A DNA stretch of 64,000 nucleotides from an uncultured Pseudomonadales bacterium (GCA_943788445.1 CALSQH010000003.1:434001-498000), one strand, 5' to 3'; positions 48,696 through 58,811 are shown, numbered from the stretch's first letter. Translations and numbers: made by a program. The notes: generated by a model not told the origin, from the letters alone.

Positions 48696-50455
48696 ACAAA
48701 ACCTGGGTAACACCGGGCGGCGTGCACCCCCCAGAAAACAAACTCCAATCTGTCACCCAGAGTATTGGCCAACTGCCTATACCTGAAACATTGGTAATTC
48801 CCCTTAGCCAACATATTGGCGCCGCGGCTATTCCCTGTGTTGAAATCGGACAGGCAGTACTTAAAGGTCAGGTGATTGCCAAACCGGCAGGCGTGGTGAG
48901 TATTCCCATGCATGCGCCGACATCCGGAACCGTTAGCGCTATCGAACACCGACCTATCGCCCACTCCTCAGGCATGCTCGCGCCCTGTATCGAAATCACC
49001 AGCGATAATGCCGATACCTGGATTGAGCACCAAGGCATCAGCGACTACGAACATATCTCCCCCGCCAAACTGGTAGAGATGGTTGGCAATGCCGGTATCT
49101 CTGGCATGGGCGGCGCAGGCTTTCCCTCAGCGGTAAAGCTTAATCCCGGTCGTCAGCGTCCGATCGATACATTGATTGTTAATGCCACCGAGTGCGAGCC
49201 CTATATCACCGCCGATGACTCAGCGATCCGCGAGCGTGCCGGAGAAATTGTCGAGGGCATAAAAATCCTCAGCGCCATTCTCGGCCACCCCAGTCATATT
49301 ATGATTGGCATCGAAGACAATAAACCGGAAGCCATCGAAGCACTGGCGCCCCATGTTGAAGGCACCGGTATTTCCGTCGTGGTCTTTCCCACCAAATACC
49401 CCTCCGGCGGCGAAAAGCAGCTGATCTATATCCTTACCGGCAAAGAACTGCCCTCCGGCAAACTGCCCGCAGATATAGGTATGGTGTGTATCAATATAGG
49501 TACCACCTACGCCATCAAGCGTGCGATTATCGACGGCGAGCCACTGGTCTCCAGAGTCACCACCGTCACCGGTGATGCCGTGGGTATCCAGCGCAACTAC
49601 GACACCTTGATCGGCACCCCGGTCAGCCATCTGCTGACCCACAATAAATACGATCAACAGGCCGGTGGCCGCGTAGTCATGGGCGGCCCAATGATGGGCT
49701 TTACCCTGCCCTCCGCAGAAGTGCCCATCGTTAAAACCACCAACTGTATTCTGGCGCCCAGTTACGCCGAAATTCCCGATGACGAACCGGCCCAGCCCTG
49801 TATTCGCTGCGGCATGTGCGCCGAAGCCTGCCCCGCCTCACTGCTGCCACAGCAGCTGTTTTGGTACGCCCAGGCCCAGGACCATGAACGTCTGGAAGCG
49901 CACAATCTATTCGACTGTATTGAATGCGGTGCCTGCTCCTATGTCTGCCCAAGTAATATTCCACTGGTGCAGTACTACCGCGCCGCCAAAGGTGAAATAC
50001 GCCATGCTCAGGATGAAAAAGTAAAAGCCGACCATGCCCGCGAGCGCTTTGAATTCCACAAAGAGCGTATAGAACAGGCCGAGCGCGAGAAAGAAGAAAA
50101 ACGCGCTGCACGCCGTGAAGCGGCACTGAAAGCCAAGGCCAATCCGCCAACCGCTGACAAGACCGATGGCGCATCTGGTAGCAAAGCAGAAGCAAAGCCC
50201 AGCTCCTCAGCCGCAGATATTATTGCCGCCGCCCAAGCCCGTGCCGCCGCCAAACAGGCCAGCCCGGAAGATCAGCAAGCCAAGCTCGAGCGCACTATCG
50301 CCGCCACCGAACAACGTTTAATTGTCGCCGAAGAAAAGCTTGCCGAAGCCATAGCCAGTGACAGCGACAAACAGGCCGTATTCAGTGCCGCCGTCGAAAA
50401 TACCCGACAGAAACTGCAGCAATCAAAAACCAAACTTGCGGAGCTGACAGCATAA
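48692..50455 (+). CDS. rnfC: Rnf complex NADH-side subunit RnfC
   Basis: 587 residues. The family core has an NADH/FMN region ([26 protein letters not shown]) and two 4Fe-4S sites ([12 protein letters not shown] and [12 protein letters not shown]). From about residue 440 the chain is a charged, Ala/Lys/Glu-rich helix of about 145 residues, a variable tail in proteobacterial RnfC. It overlaps rnfB by four bases. Confidence 0.96.
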   Translation: MNKTWVTPGGVHPPENKLQSVTQSIGQLPIPETLVIPLSQHIGAAAIPCVEIGQAVLKGQVIAKPAGVVSIPMHAPTSGTVSAIEHRPIAHSSGMLAPCIEITSDNADTWIEHQGISDYEHISPAKLVEMVGNAGISGMGGAGFPSAVKLNPGRQRPIDTLIVNATECEPYITADDSAIRERAGEIVEGIKILSAILGHPSHIMIGIEDNKPEAIEALAPHVEGTGISVVVFPTKYPSGGEKQLIYILTGKELPSGKLPADIGMVCINIGTTYAIKRAIIDGEPLVSRVTTVTGDAVGIQRNYDTLIGTPVSHLLTHNKYDQQAGGRVVMGGPMMGFTLPSAEVPIVKTTNCILAPSYAEIPDDEPAQPCIRCGMCAEACPASLLPQQLFWYAQAQDHERLEAHNLFDCIECGACSYVCPSNIPLVQYYRAAKGEIRHAQDEKVKADHARERFEFHKERIEQAEREKEEKRAARREAALKAKANPPTADKTDGASGSKAEAKPSSSAADIIAAAQARAAAKQASPEDQQAKLERTIAATEQRLIVAEEKLAEAIASDSDKQAVFSAAVENTRQKLQQSKTKLAELTA

Positions 50456-51522
50456 TGGCATTTAAACAGGTCACCTCACCCCACGCCCACAGCGCGCAGA
50501 GCACCTCCAAGGTTATGCAGCTAGTCATCTGGGCCACAGTGCCAGGCATACTCGCACTAACCTGGCAGTTTGGTTGGGGCAGCCTGATCAATGTCGTTAT
50601 CGCCTCAGTCACTGCACTTATCTGCGAAGCCATCGTTGTTAAAATGCGCGGCCGCTCAGTCGCCTTTTACCTTAGCGACTACAGCGCCCTGGTCACCGCC
50701 CTATTACTGGCACTCTCCCTGCCACCACTGGCACCCTGGTGGATCATTGTTGTCGGCACCGTATTCTCAATAGTCGTCGCCAAACAGCTCTATGGCGGTC
50801 TCGGCTACAACCCGTTTAATCCAGCAATGGTCGGCTATGTCGTTCTGCTGATCTCATTCCCCATCCAGATGACCACCTGGGTCGCACCACTGGCACTATT
50901 GCCAGAAGGTATCTCCCATCCTGGATTAGTCGAATCACTGCAGATCGTCTTTGGCAGTATCAATCCGGTCGACGGCGTCACCGGCGCCACCCCGCTGGAT
51001 ATGTTTAAGCACAGCAGTGGCTTATTAGTCGATCAGGTCTACGAACGCGAACCCCTATTTAACCTGGCAATGTTTGCCGGTGCCGGCTGGGAATGGGTCA
51101 ATATCGCCTTTCTGGCTGGCGGTTTAATACTGCTCTCCAACCGAATCTTTACCTGGCATGGCCCGCTCGGCATGCTCGGCGCACTGGCCCTGATGTCAGT
51201 CATCTTTTACGACTCCGGCAGCTCCACCAGCCCCGGCACGCCAATGATGCACCTGTTTAGTGGTGCCTCCATGTTCGGCGCATTCTTTATTCTTACCGAC
51301 CCGGTTTCATCCGCCGTCAGCAATCGTGGACGACTGATTTACGGCGCCCTGATCGGCGTGCTGGTCTATATTATTCGCGCCTGGGGCAACTACCCAGATG
51401 CAGTCGCCTTCGCCGTCTTAATCGCCAACTTTGCCGCGCCGTTTATCGACAACTACACCTTGCCGCGCACCTACGGTCACACCGACCGTCGCCGGGCAAC
51501 GGAAAAAGAGGAAGGCCAATGA
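50455..51522 (+). CDS. rnfD: Rnf complex flavin-binding subunit RnfD
   Basis: 355 residues, about nine or ten membrane helices. The covalent FMN site is DGVTGATPLD (Thr in SGAT-like context). GYNPFNPAMVGYVV and TDPVSSAVSNRGR are family signatures. It starts at the rnfC stop (TAATG). Confidence 0.96.
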   Translation: MAFKQVTSPHAHSAQSTSKVMQLVIWATVPGILALTWQFGWGSLINVVIASVTALICEAIVVKMRGRSVAFYLSDYSALVTALLLALSLPPLAPWWIIVVGTVFSIVVAKQLYGGLGYNPFNPAMVGYVVLLISFPIQMTTWVAPLALLPEGISHPGLVESLQIVFGSINPVDGVTGATPLDMFKHSSGLLVDQVYEREPLFNLAMFAGAGWEWVNIAFLAGGLILLSNRIFTWHGPLGMLGALALMSVIFYDSGSSTSPGTPMMHLFSGASMFGAFFILTDPVSSAVSNRGRLIYGALIGVLVYIIRAWGNYPDAVAFAVLIANFAAPFIDNYTLPRTYGHTDRRRATEKEEGQ

Positions 51523-52169
51523 TTTTTAAATCAATTGGATTTAACAGCATCGTTCTCGCCATCTTCGCACTGGTCACAGCGATTATTCTCGCCACCACCA
51601 ACGACCTGACCAAAGAGCGTATCGCCGACTCAGAACGTCGCGCCGCACAGCGCGCCCTGCTGGAAATTATTCCCCTCGAGCGCCACAACAACGATCTGTT
51701 AATGGATGTTCAACCAGTACCCCAGCAGTACTGGGCAATGCTCGGACTTAAAAAAGGCGGCAATATTCATATCGCCCGCGATAACGGCCAGCCAGTCGCA
51801 GCCATTATTCCCGCCGTTACACCAGATGGCTACAGTGGTGATATCGCCATGATTGTCGGCATTAACTTCGACGGCACCATCGCCGGTGTACGCGTAGTAG
51901 AGCACCGTGAAACCCCAGGCCTCGGCGACAAGGTCGATCTGAAAAAGAGCGACTGGATTCTCGACTTTAATGGCAAATCGCTGGTTAATCCCAGCAGCGC
52001 TGGCTGGAAAGTTAAAAAAGAAGGCGGCGAATTCGATCAATTTACCGGTGCCACCATTACACCCCGCGCCGTGGTCTACCAAATACTAAAAACTCTGCAA
52101 TACTTTAATGATGATCAACAGCGATTATTAGAGCAGAGCGCATTAAACACTGAGCAGGCAGCCCAATGA
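51519..52169 (+). CDS. rnfG: Rnf complex FMN-binding subunit RnfG
   Basis: 216 residues with one N-terminal membrane helix (about 8-25) and a periplasmic FMN domain. The flavinylation motif is [33 protein letters not shown] is typical. It overlaps rnfD by four bases. An ApbE flavin transferase would be needed and is not in the window. Confidence 0.95.
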   Translation: MIFKSIGFNSIVLAIFALVTAIILATTNDLTKERIADSERRAAQRALLEIIPLERHNNDLLMDVQPVPQQYWAMLGLKKGGNIHIARDNGQPVAAIIPAVTPDGYSGDIAMIVGINFDGTIAGVRVVEHRETPGLGDKVDLKKSDWILDFNGKSLVNPSSAGWKVKKEGGEFDQFTGATITPRAVVYQILKTLQYFNDDQQRLLEQSALNTEQAAQ

Positions 52170-52879
52170 GCGAAGTCAGCATTTCAGAAGTCACCAAAAA
52201 CGGTCTATGGACAAACAACCCGGCACTGGTTCAGCTGCTCGGCCTCTGCCCACTACTCGCAGTCACCGGCACCGTAGTCAACGCACTGGGTCTAGGTATT
52301 GCCACCATGATGGTACTGATCGGCTCCAACTGCATCGTCTCGTTAATCCGCAACCATGTTAGCGACGCCGTCAGACTGCCCGCCTTTGTGATTATTATCG
52401 CCGCCTTTGTAACCTGCGCCGAACTGCTGATGAAAGCCTACACCTACGAGCTGTATCAAATACTCGGTATCTTTATCCCGCTGATCGTTACCAACTGTGC
52501 CATCCTCGGACGTGCAGAAGCCTTCGCCAGCAAACACCCAATAGGCTATGCCGCCCTCGACGGATTTATGATGGGCCTCGGCTTTCTGCTAGTGCTGGTT
52601 GTACTGGGCGCAATCCGCGAACTGTTTGGACAGGGAACATTGTTCGACAATATGCATCTGCTATTCGGCTCAATGGCCGACTCCTGGAGAATGCAGCCCT
52701 TTGGCGATAACTACAGCTTCCTGGTCGTTATCCTGCCACCCGGCGCATTTCTAGTTACCGGCCTGTTAATCGCCGGAAAAAACAGTATTGATGCCGCCAT
52801 AAAACGCCGCGCCGATGCCCAGAAAGATCGCCCGGTTAAAGGCGCCAAAAGAATTAGAACAACAGGTAATATTGCTTAA
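52166..52879 (+). CDS. rnfE: Rnf complex membrane subunit RnfE
   Basis: 237 residues with six membrane helices, homologous to RnfA in inverted topology. [22 protein letters not shown] and [16 protein letters not shown] are family motifs with the conserved cysteines. It overlaps rnfG by four bases and is the last Rnf gene. The nth gene that usually follows in E. coli is absent here. Confidence 0.96.
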   Translation: MSEVSISEVTKNGLWTNNPALVQLLGLCPLLAVTGTVVNALGLGIATMMVLIGSNCIVSLIRNHVSDAVRLPAFVIIIAAFVTCAELLMKAYTYELYQILGIFIPLIVTNCAILGRAEAFASKHPIGYAALDGFMMGLGFLLVLVVLGAIRELFGQGTLFDNMHLLFGSMADSWRMQPFGDNYSFLVVILPPGAFLVTGLLIAGKNSIDAAIKRRADAQKDRPVKGAKRIRTTGNIA

Positions 52880-52942
52880 GGTAAGAAGTAGGAAGTAAGT
52901 AAGAGCGATACCTAAATGGAGCATTAAATAGCACAGAGGATA

Positions 52943-54736
52943 GTGGCTAAAATGAATAAAACCGGCGCATGGTTAGTCCGTTATGCCCTCGAACAACTCG
53001 GCATTGCCCATACCTTTGGCATCCCCGGCATTGCCAATGCCGAAATCTACGACCAGCTAGATCAGTCCAAGAAAATCACTCCACATTTCGTTAATCACGA
53101 AATGAGCGCCGCCTTTATGGCCGATGCCCTCAGTCGAACCAGCCCTAACAACCCAAACCTGCCGAATAATATAGGCGCCATTATTATCGTCACCGGAACA
53201 GGGCTGACCCGCAGCATCAGCGGCATAGGTGAAGCCTTTCTCGCCGGCGTACCCATGCTGATTATTGCCGGCAGTACAGATCACCATGACAGTATTGACC
53301 CGCAACAGCTATTAAAGCCACTAACCAAACAGCAGTTTAAAATAACCGAACAACAAGAGATCGTCGAAACCCTGTTTAACGCCTACAGCATAGCCACCAG
53401 CGACAAACCCGGCCCAGTGTTTATCGACATCCCCCTAAGCATTCAGATCACCAGCGCAGATATAGACGACCCTGTAAACAATAAAACTTGTGCAATCAGT
53501 CACTCCACCACCAATCTCTCCGCCGCCAATCAGGAAGAACTCAAATACAGCGATGCCGACATCAGCCGCGCCGCCAAGTATTTACTCGAAGCCGACCATC
53601 CAGGCATTCTGGTGGGATGGGGTGCCGTCGACGCACAGCCAGAGCTAATCGCGCTCGCCGAACAGATCGGCGCACCGGTAAGCACCACCCTCTCCGGCAT
53701 CAGCAGCTTCCCGGCGAAACATCCATTACATGCCGGCATGATCTTCGGCCCCGCCGCCGTCCCCAGCGCGCAAAATGCCTTTGAGAATTGTGACTGCCTG
53801 CTCGCCATTGGCACCAGCTTTAGTCAGATTGATACCGCTAACGGCAGCCTTATACCGCCCAAAAAACTGATTCATATAGACAGCGACAAACAGGTATTTA
53901 ATCGCGTCTACCCCGCCGTCCAGACATTGTGCGGCGACCCGAAACAAACCCTCACCAACCTACTGTATAAGTTACAGGAGCAGCAAGAGGCACAACAAAA
54001 AAAAGCCCCGCAAAGCGAACAACTCTGCGCCGCCATCGCCACAGACAAAGCCGCATTTAAGGAAGAGTGGTACAGCCATAACAGCAAAGAACGAGTAAAC
54101 CCCGCGATATTTTTCGACAAGTTAGACGCTGCGATTAATGAGGATGCAATTATCATCACCGACGACGGTAACCATACCTTTCTCACCGCAGAACTCATGC
54201 CGATCAATAACCCACGAGGTTTTATCTCGCCCTCAAACTTTAATGCCATGGGCTACTGCGTCCCCGCCGTTAACGCCGCCAAACTCGCCAATCCCGATAA
54301 ACAGGTTATCGGCATAGTCGGCGATGGCGCTATGTTGATAAGCGGTATGGAAGCACTGATCGCCGTGCGTGAAAAACTCGGCACCGTCTACTGCATCTTT
54401 AATGATGGTCATCTCTCGCGAATCTCCCATAGTCAGGAGATTGCATACAACCAGAAGGCCTGCACCGAACTGGGCAATGTTAACTGGGGTGCTTTTGCAG
54501 ACTCTCTGGAATGCGGTTATTTCGCCATTAGAAATAACCATGAAATCGACACCGCTCTGCGCCGCGCACTGGAAACTGCCGCCCATGGGCAGCCGGTATT
54601 TATTGATATAGCGATCGACTATTCAAAGCGCAGTCAGTATGCACAGGGTGTTGAGAAAGCCACATTGGCCGGGTTTTCGGGGAAGGATAAATTAAGATTG
54701 GTCAGCCGCGCGATAGTGCGGAAGATTATGGGCTAG
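52943..54736 (+). CDS. Thiamine diphosphate-dependent enzyme of the acetolactate synthase type
   Basis: 597 residues from a GTG; an ATG nine bases on is an alternative. The three-domain layout is seen: a PYR domain with catalytic Glu53 (VNHEMSAAFMADALSR), a central domain (HPGILVGWGAVDAQPELIALAEQIGAPV) and a PP domain with the TPP motif GDGAMLISGMEAL to IFND. No small regulatory subunit (ilvN type) is nearby, so biosynthetic acetolactate synthase is doubtful; a 2-oxo acid decarboxylase or other carboligase is possible. It follows rnfE by 63 bases. Confidence 0.8.
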   Translation: MAKMNKTGAWLVRYALEQLGIAHTFGIPGIANAEIYDQLDQSKKITPHFVNHEMSAAFMADALSRTSPNNPNLPNNIGAIIIVTGTGLTRSISGIGEAFLAGVPMLIIAGSTDHHDSIDPQQLLKPLTKQQFKITEQQEIVETLFNAYSIATSDKPGPVFIDIPLSIQITSADIDDPVNNKTCAISHSTTNLSAANQEELKYSDADISRAAKYLLEADHPGILVGWGAVDAQPELIALAEQIGAPVSTTLSGISSFPAKHPLHAGMIFGPAAVPSAQNAFENCDCLLAIGTSFSQIDTANGSLIPPKKLIHIDSDKQVFNRVYPAVQTLCGDPKQTLTNLLYKLQEQQEAQQKKAPQSEQLCAAIATDKAAFKEEWYSHNSKERVNPAIFFDKLDAAINEDAIIITDDGNHTFLTAELMPINNPRGFISPSNFNAMGYCVPAVNAAKLANPDKQVIGIVGDGAMLISGMEALIAVREKLGTVYCIFNDGHLSRISHSQEIAYNQKACTELGNVNWGAFADSLECGYFAIRNNHEIDTALRRALETAAHGQPVFIDIAIDYSKRSQYAQGVEKATLAGFSGKDKLRLVSRAIVRKIMG

Positions 54737-54753
54737 AGGTTTAAAAGTCAGAT

Positions 54754-55200
54754 TTAATAAGACTCCAGATCCTTATCAAATAAAGCTTCAATATCCCGAA
54801 ACGCCTTAAATTCCAGATAATTGCCACTGGGATCACGGATAAATAATGTTGCCTGCTCACCTCTGCGCCCTTCAAAGCGAATAGTCGGCTCGATCGCAAA
54901 CTCCACAGCCGAATCCTTAAGTCTCGATACTAATAGTTCGTACTGATCCCACTCCAAAATCAAACCAAAGTGCGAAGCCGGAACTGCCTGCCCATCTACA
55001 GCATTGGTTGCTGCCATGGGGTGATTTTCGGGGGCAACTAAATGGGTGACTAGCTGGTGGCCATAGAAATCAAAGTCGATCCAGCGATCGGATTCGCGGC
55101 CGGTTTTGCAGCCGAGGATATTGCAGTAGAAAGTGCGAGCAGCTTCCAGGTCGGTGACTGGGAAGGCTAGGTGGAAGCGAGGGTAAGCTGGATTTTTCAT
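54754..55200 (-). CDS. VOC-superfamily (glyoxalase/dioxygenase-like) protein
   Basis: 148 residues in a paired beta-alpha-beta-beta-beta fold. It starts FHLAFPVTDLEAARTFYCNILGC and ends FIRDPSGNYLEFKAF, with the metal-ligand His and Glu positions of the family. The substrate cannot be read from the sequence. It is transcribed alone, convergent with the TPP-enzyme gene. Confidence 0.82.
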   Translation of the reverse strand: MKNPAYPRFHLAFPVTDLEAARTFYCNILGCKTGRESDRWIDFDFYGHQLVTHLVAPENHPMAATNAVDGQAVPASHFGLILEWDQYELLVSRLKDSAVEFAIEPTIRFEGRRGEQATLFIRDPSGNYLEFKAFRDIEALFDKDLESY

Positions 55201-55372
55201 GATGATTTTTGGGTTATTTGGGTGAGTCCCATATTAACATTTGTTTCTAACCGCCGTTTAAATCGCGATTCATGGAGAATATTGTTTTAACTTTCCCTTT
55301 ATTAATTCATAACCTTAGGCTACTATATATTTGTGAATAGCTTTTCAATGCAATTACATGGAGTTATTAAGG

Positions 55373-55732
55373 ATGATTAAGATAAATACTTGGATTTCAC
55401 GAGCACATCCCAAGCTAGATTTTTACGCAGTAGATAGATCCATTATAAGAGACATCCCCACTCAAAAATATATAGCTATACTCAAAAGCCTAAAGTCAGA
55501 AGGCTGGAATATTGTCGACATATATTACAATGACGGCCTCTCATTGCATCACTCGAAAATCAAACTAAAGAATAATTCGAATGAACTAACCTTAGAATGG
55601 CGCAAGAAATATGGCGGCAGTATCGAAGGTGCTGATCAGTCTATTCGCGAAATAGCAGTCACCCACGGCTTTATCGCTACTGATGATCGGCACTGTGCAC
55701 AAAAGAACAGGAACAGCAGCCTGGCGGCCTAA
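55373..55732 (+). CDS. Small unknown protein, paralogue A of the flanking pair
   Basis: 119 residues from the ATG at 55373. An earlier ATG (55358) exists, but GGAG lies 9 bases before the second one, and the paralogue at 56887 has the same leader layout (GGAG, 9 bases, ATG). The core DIPTQKYIAILKSLKSEGW, KIKLKNN, LTLEW, GGSIEG and IREIAVTHGF is shared with paralogue B, by eye about 40% identical over some 77 residues. No signal or membrane helix. AT-rich compared with neighbours. I recognise no family; the pattern KALKSEGW...GGSIEG may help a search. Confidence 0.7.
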   Translation: MIKINTWISRAHPKLDFYAVDRSIIRDIPTQKYIAILKSLKSEGWNIVDIYYNDGLSLHHSKIKLKNNSNELTLEWRKKYGGSIEGADQSIREIAVTHGFIATDDRHCAQKNRNSSLAA

Positions 55733-55825
55733 AGCTATCAATAGACTTGACCTTTTTATATCCCAGCGGTATTAACGATAAAGTTGCTGACACTCATGGT
55801 GAGTTGCCCTTAATAGTTAATCCTA

Positions 55826-56236
55826 TCACGCAACCCGCCCATCAAGACTAACCTCTAGTTTGTCTAAAATTTTTGTCAGTGTACTGGTATTAGCATTAGT
55901 GTAATTAGCGGCTTCATATCGATGGATTTGTCTAACGCTGACACCCACTTTACGACTAAATGCATCAACGCTCATATGAGAGACGATTCTATAGCGTATA
56001 GGTGTCATCATTAAATCTTGAACCGAATGAATTTCGAGATCTTTGAGATTTAGATTCCTTAAGTTCTCATATTCAGATATTTCAGCTTGAACCTCTTTTA
56101 TAAGTTCTTGTAACTGAGCCTTGCCGGCCTCTTTAACTATATCTGGGACGTCTTTTTTAATGTCTGACACTAACGCTTTCTGGAGCATTGCCAGTTGTTT
56201 CTGAGATGCTCTGTATTGCTTGCCACTGGTAATCAT
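55826..56236 (-). CDS. HTH (XRE-like) protein, putative antitoxin
   Basis: 136 residues. Residues 5-65 are helical and charged (KQYRASQKQLAMLQKALVSD, then IVKEAGKAQLQELIKEVQAE). Residues 88-130 form a helix-turn-helix (VDAFSRKVGVSVRQIHRYE, then LTKILDKLEVSL), like HigA/XRE antitoxins. It follows the nucleotidyltransferase-like gene by two bases. It would be expected to bind the palindrome upstream of the pair. Role as antitoxin is inferred. Confidence 0.7.
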   Translation of the reverse strand: MITSGKQYRASQKQLAMLQKALVSDIKKDVPDIVKEAGKAQLQELIKEVQAEISEYENLRNLNLKDLEIHSVQDLMMTPIRYRIVSHMSVDAFSRKVGVSVRQIHRYEAANYTNANTSTLTKILDKLEVSLDGRVA

Positions 56237-56238
56237 AA

Positions 56239-56673
56239 TTAGCCTCCTAATCTCACAACGATAATACCTTTTGCTCTGCCATCGCGGTTTACTTGAAAAA
56301 ACTTAGGAAATGGCAAGCCACTACCTGTTTCAATTATCTGTGATACAAAGAAGTCCAAACCGTATTTTTGCTTTGCATCTGCTCTTGTTCTACTTAAGAA
56401 AACCTGATCAAGCTTACTCGTATCAACCAAACTGCTGTACTCCCAACAGCCATCAATATCGTTGGGTTCCTTTTTATTCGTTACAAAACTACCATCAATC
56501 CAAATTCTTTTTACGCCCGCTTGCTCAAGGTTATCAACTGCGTCACGCAGCCCCTTCATCAAGCATCTTCTGCAATCAGGCGAACGGCCATAAACAGCCT
56601 CCACCTCGTCTAGTGTTGCACTATGTTCACCTGCCACTAACTCTCCATTTTTATTTAATGCTGGAATTGCCAT
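56239..56673 (-). CDS. Nucleotidyltransferase-fold protein (DUF6932-like), putative toxin
   Basis: 144 residues. GSFVTNKKEPNDID at 61-74 is the GS-x9-DxD signature of minimal nucleotidyltransferases (Ser62, Asp72 and Asp74 as metal ligands). Upstream is GEHSATLDEVEAVYG, similar to DUF6932 proteins. There is no third obvious catalytic acid, but FFVSQ near residue 110 could fall on the expected strand. GGGAAGAAATA precedes the ATG. Paired with an HTH gene, it resembles nucleotidyltransferase toxin-antitoxin modules; activity is inferred. Confidence 0.7.
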   Translation of the reverse strand: MAIPALNKNGELVAGEHSATLDEVEAVYGRSPDCRRCLMKGLRDAVDNLEQAGVKRIWIDGSFVTNKKEPNDIDGCWEYSSLVDTSKLDQVFLSRTRADAKQKYGLDFFVSQIIETGSGLPFPKFFQVNRDGRAKGIIVVRLGG

Positions 56674-56695
56674 TATTTCTTCCCTGTTATGCTAA

Positions 56696-56724
56696 AAATT
56701 AACATGACTGTTTAGTCATGTCAA
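56696..56724 (-). promoter_or_regulatory. Promoter and operator of the nucleotidyltransferase/HTH pair
   Basis: On the minus strand a perfect -35 TTGACA (56719-56724) is 17 bases from a weak -10 TAATTT (56696-56701). The spacer is a perfect palindrome, ACATGACT-(4)-AGTCATGT at 56702-56721, running into the -35. The start codon is 23 bases from the -10. Binding of the HTH protein here would repress both genes. Confidence 0.7.
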
Positions 56725-56886
56725 TATAGTCACTAATTGATTGATATGCCCTTCTATTATCGGTGAATCCAAGAATTGATTCTGTGATTGAAATAGACAA
56801 AGGTTGTTGCCGTATTTTTACCCTTTAATCAAAAAATATTCGTCTACTATTAAAGAAATTGGACATCGTCAAAGGAGTGATCAAGG

Positions 56887-57231
56887 ATGAAAAGAGATAA
56901 CCTATTCTCACGCGCATTTTGCAAACTACGTTTTCATGTGCTCGGACTGTCGACTATAAAAGGTATTCCTACCTATGAATTTAGGGACTTAATCAAAGCT
57001 CTTAAATCGGAAGGTTGGTATGTCACTTATGAGTACTTTGGTGACGATGCTTGGGTTAGTTATGCACAGGTTAAATTGCGCCATGATCTGCGTCGTCTGA
57101 ATCTAGAGTGGGATGACAAGACCGGTGGCAGCATTGAGGGTGAGGCTGATCTTATTCGTGGGATCGCCTATACCAAAGGCTATAAGGCCGTTAATCAATG
57201 GCGTTGGGCTGATGATAGCTGGATGGCTTAG
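56887..57231 (+). CDS. Small unknown protein, paralogue B of the flanking pair
   Basis: 114 residues, start ATG with AAAGGAG and the same 9-base gap as paralogue A. The shared core is GIPTYEFRDLIKALKSEGW, VKLRHDLRRLNLEW, KTGGSIEG and IRGIAYTKGY. It has an extra N-terminal basic stretch (MKRDNLFSRAFCKLRFH). Together with paralogue A it encloses the nucleotidyltransferase/HTH pair, both paralogues pointing opposite to it. Function unknown. Confidence 0.7.
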   Translation: MKRDNLFSRAFCKLRFHVLGLSTIKGIPTYEFRDLIKALKSEGWYVTYEYFGDDAWVSYAQVKLRHDLRRLNLEWDDKTGGSIEGEADLIRGIAYTKGYKAVNQWRWADDSWMA

Positions 57232-57316
57232 GCCGGCTTACTGTAGCTGTTTGTTAATTGGCATTTTGAATTAGCTTTTAATGTTTGCGTTTAATATTAG
57301 CGTCGTACTCAACTGT

Positions 57317-57613
57317 CTAATCAGTAACAAACCGACTTAACTGCGCCCGCAGTTGTTGGTTTTCATAGCGAACCTGTTCCAGTTCTTCGAGCAGACTGAT
57401 CGCCAGTGCGATACCCGACCAATCAATTTCTAGATCATCGTGCAATCTGCAGGCCTTTTTGGTGAGGCTGATCATGTGGGTGTTGAAGAGCCACGTTTCG
57501 GGGCCGTTTCCCTCGGGGTCGACTATACCGTTGTCCACTATTTCAATAAGGATGTGCGAGGGTAAGGCGGTGACATTGCACAGTTCTTGAAAGCTGAAGT
57601 ATTGTGTTTCCAT
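57317..57613 (-). CDS. cbpM: Chaperone modulator CbpM
   Basis: 98 residues from the ATG at 57613, two bases after the cbpA stop; a longer frame to 57628 overlaps cbpA. FSFQELCNVTALPSHILIEIVDNGIVDP and a C-terminal coiled coil (LLEELEQVRYENQQLRAQL) match CbpM, which binds and inhibits the J-domain of CbpA. It is translationally linked with cbpA as in E. coli. Confidence 0.92.
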   Translation of the reverse strand: METQYFSFQELCNVTALPSHILIEIVDNGIVDPEGNGPETWLFNTHMISLTKKACRLHDDLEIDWSGIALAISLLEELEQVRYENQQLRAQLSRFVTD

Positions 57614-57615
57614 GA

Positions 57616-58557
57616 TTATTTGCTCCATTCCATTCTCGGATCAAAGGCTGCATCCCTTGCTAACTGCTGCCAGTGCTCTTTACTTTGATCGTTTGTGGTC
57701 ACAGGCATAACTACTTTGAGTAGTGCGTAGAGGTCTCCATGACCCTGCTTGCGCACTAGTCCTTTGCCTTTAATGCGCAGCCGCTGGCCAGTTTGGCTGT
57801 TGGCGGGGATGGTTAATTTGATTTTCCCGGATAGGGTTGGCACCTGAATAGTTGTCCCCAGTGCGGCTTCCCAGGGGGCCAGAGGTACGGTAATAACAAG
57901 ATTGTGGGCTTCTAGATCAAATAGTGGGTGGGGTACCATGCGGATTCGTAGGTAGAGGTCGCCGTTTTCTCCACTGCCGGTTCCTTGACCGCCCTGGCCT
58001 TTTAGGCGGATACGTTCGCCGTTGACAACGCCTGCGGGGATTTTCACATTGAGGGTTCGGTTGATTTCACTGACATGCCCCTCTGCATCTCGGTGAGGCA
58101 GTCGATAAGATAGAGTTTTAGAGGCGTCAGCTAGGGTATCTTCAAGAAAGATCGGCATATCGGTTTCAATATCATTGCCGCGCTGATTAGAGGATTGTTG
58201 CGAGGTATAACCATAGCCCTGCCCTGTTCCTCTTGCTCCCGCAGCGCCGCCAAAGATTGACGAGAAGAAGTCTGAGAAATCCCCTTCAAATTGGGCTCCT
58301 TCATAACTGCCGTTTGCCTGATTTGATTGCTGAGGGCGCTCTCCATACTTGCGATATTCGTCGTACTGGGCACGTTTCTCTGGGTCTTTTAGAACTTCGT
58401 AGGCTTCGGTGACTTCTTTGAATTTTTCTTCGGCTTGCTGGTGATTACTGACATCTGGGTGATACTTTCGGGCCAACTTTCGGTAGGCGGTTTTGATCGC
58501 TTTGCTGTCGGCATCTTCGGCAACCGTTAATATTTTGTAGTAGTCCTTAGCGTCCAT
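57616..58557 (-). CDS. cbpA: Curved-DNA-binding DnaJ-type co-chaperone CbpA
   Basis: 313 residues from the ATG at 58557; the frame extends 13 codons upstream without family likeness. The J-domain at about 1-70 carries HPD at 33-35. A Gly/Ser/Gln-rich linker follows ([18 protein letters not shown]), then the two beta-barrel C-terminal domains without zinc fingers ([20 protein letters not shown]). It stimulates DnaK and, in E. coli, binds DNA in stationary phase. Confidence 0.93.
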   Translation of the reverse strand: MDAKDYYKILTVAEDADSKAIKTAYRKLARKYHPDVSNHQQAEEKFKEVTEAYEVLKDPEKRAQYDEYRKYGERPQQSNQANGSYEGAQFEGDFSDFFSSIFGGAAGARGTGQGYGYTSQQSSNQRGNDIETDMPIFLEDTLADASKTLSYRLPHRDAEGHVSEINRTLNVKIPAGVVNGERIRLKGQGGQGTGSGENGDLYLRIRMVPHPLFDLEAHNLVITVPLAPWEAALGTTIQVPTLSGKIKLTIPANSQTGQRLRIKGKGLVRKQGHGDLYALLKVVMPVTTNDQSKEHWQQLARDAAFDPRMEWSK

Positions 58558-58811
58558 GATCCATCCATTGGTTATCTTTAAATACTCAAGTGACAAGCTG
58601 CTGTATTTCTGTCTGTTTTTTGCCGACTGTCTTATAAAAGCGTAGTCGATAAATTGCTCTTCAGATAACGGTTAATTATGGATTTTTTGATCAACATTAA
58701 ATTTCTTTTGATTCTAATGATTTACCCTATACTTGGAAAATGTAGGTCATATTTCTCGACTCTGCTCTTCGTGGCCTGTCGTTAGTGCATCAAGGATATA
58801 AGGGTAATTTG

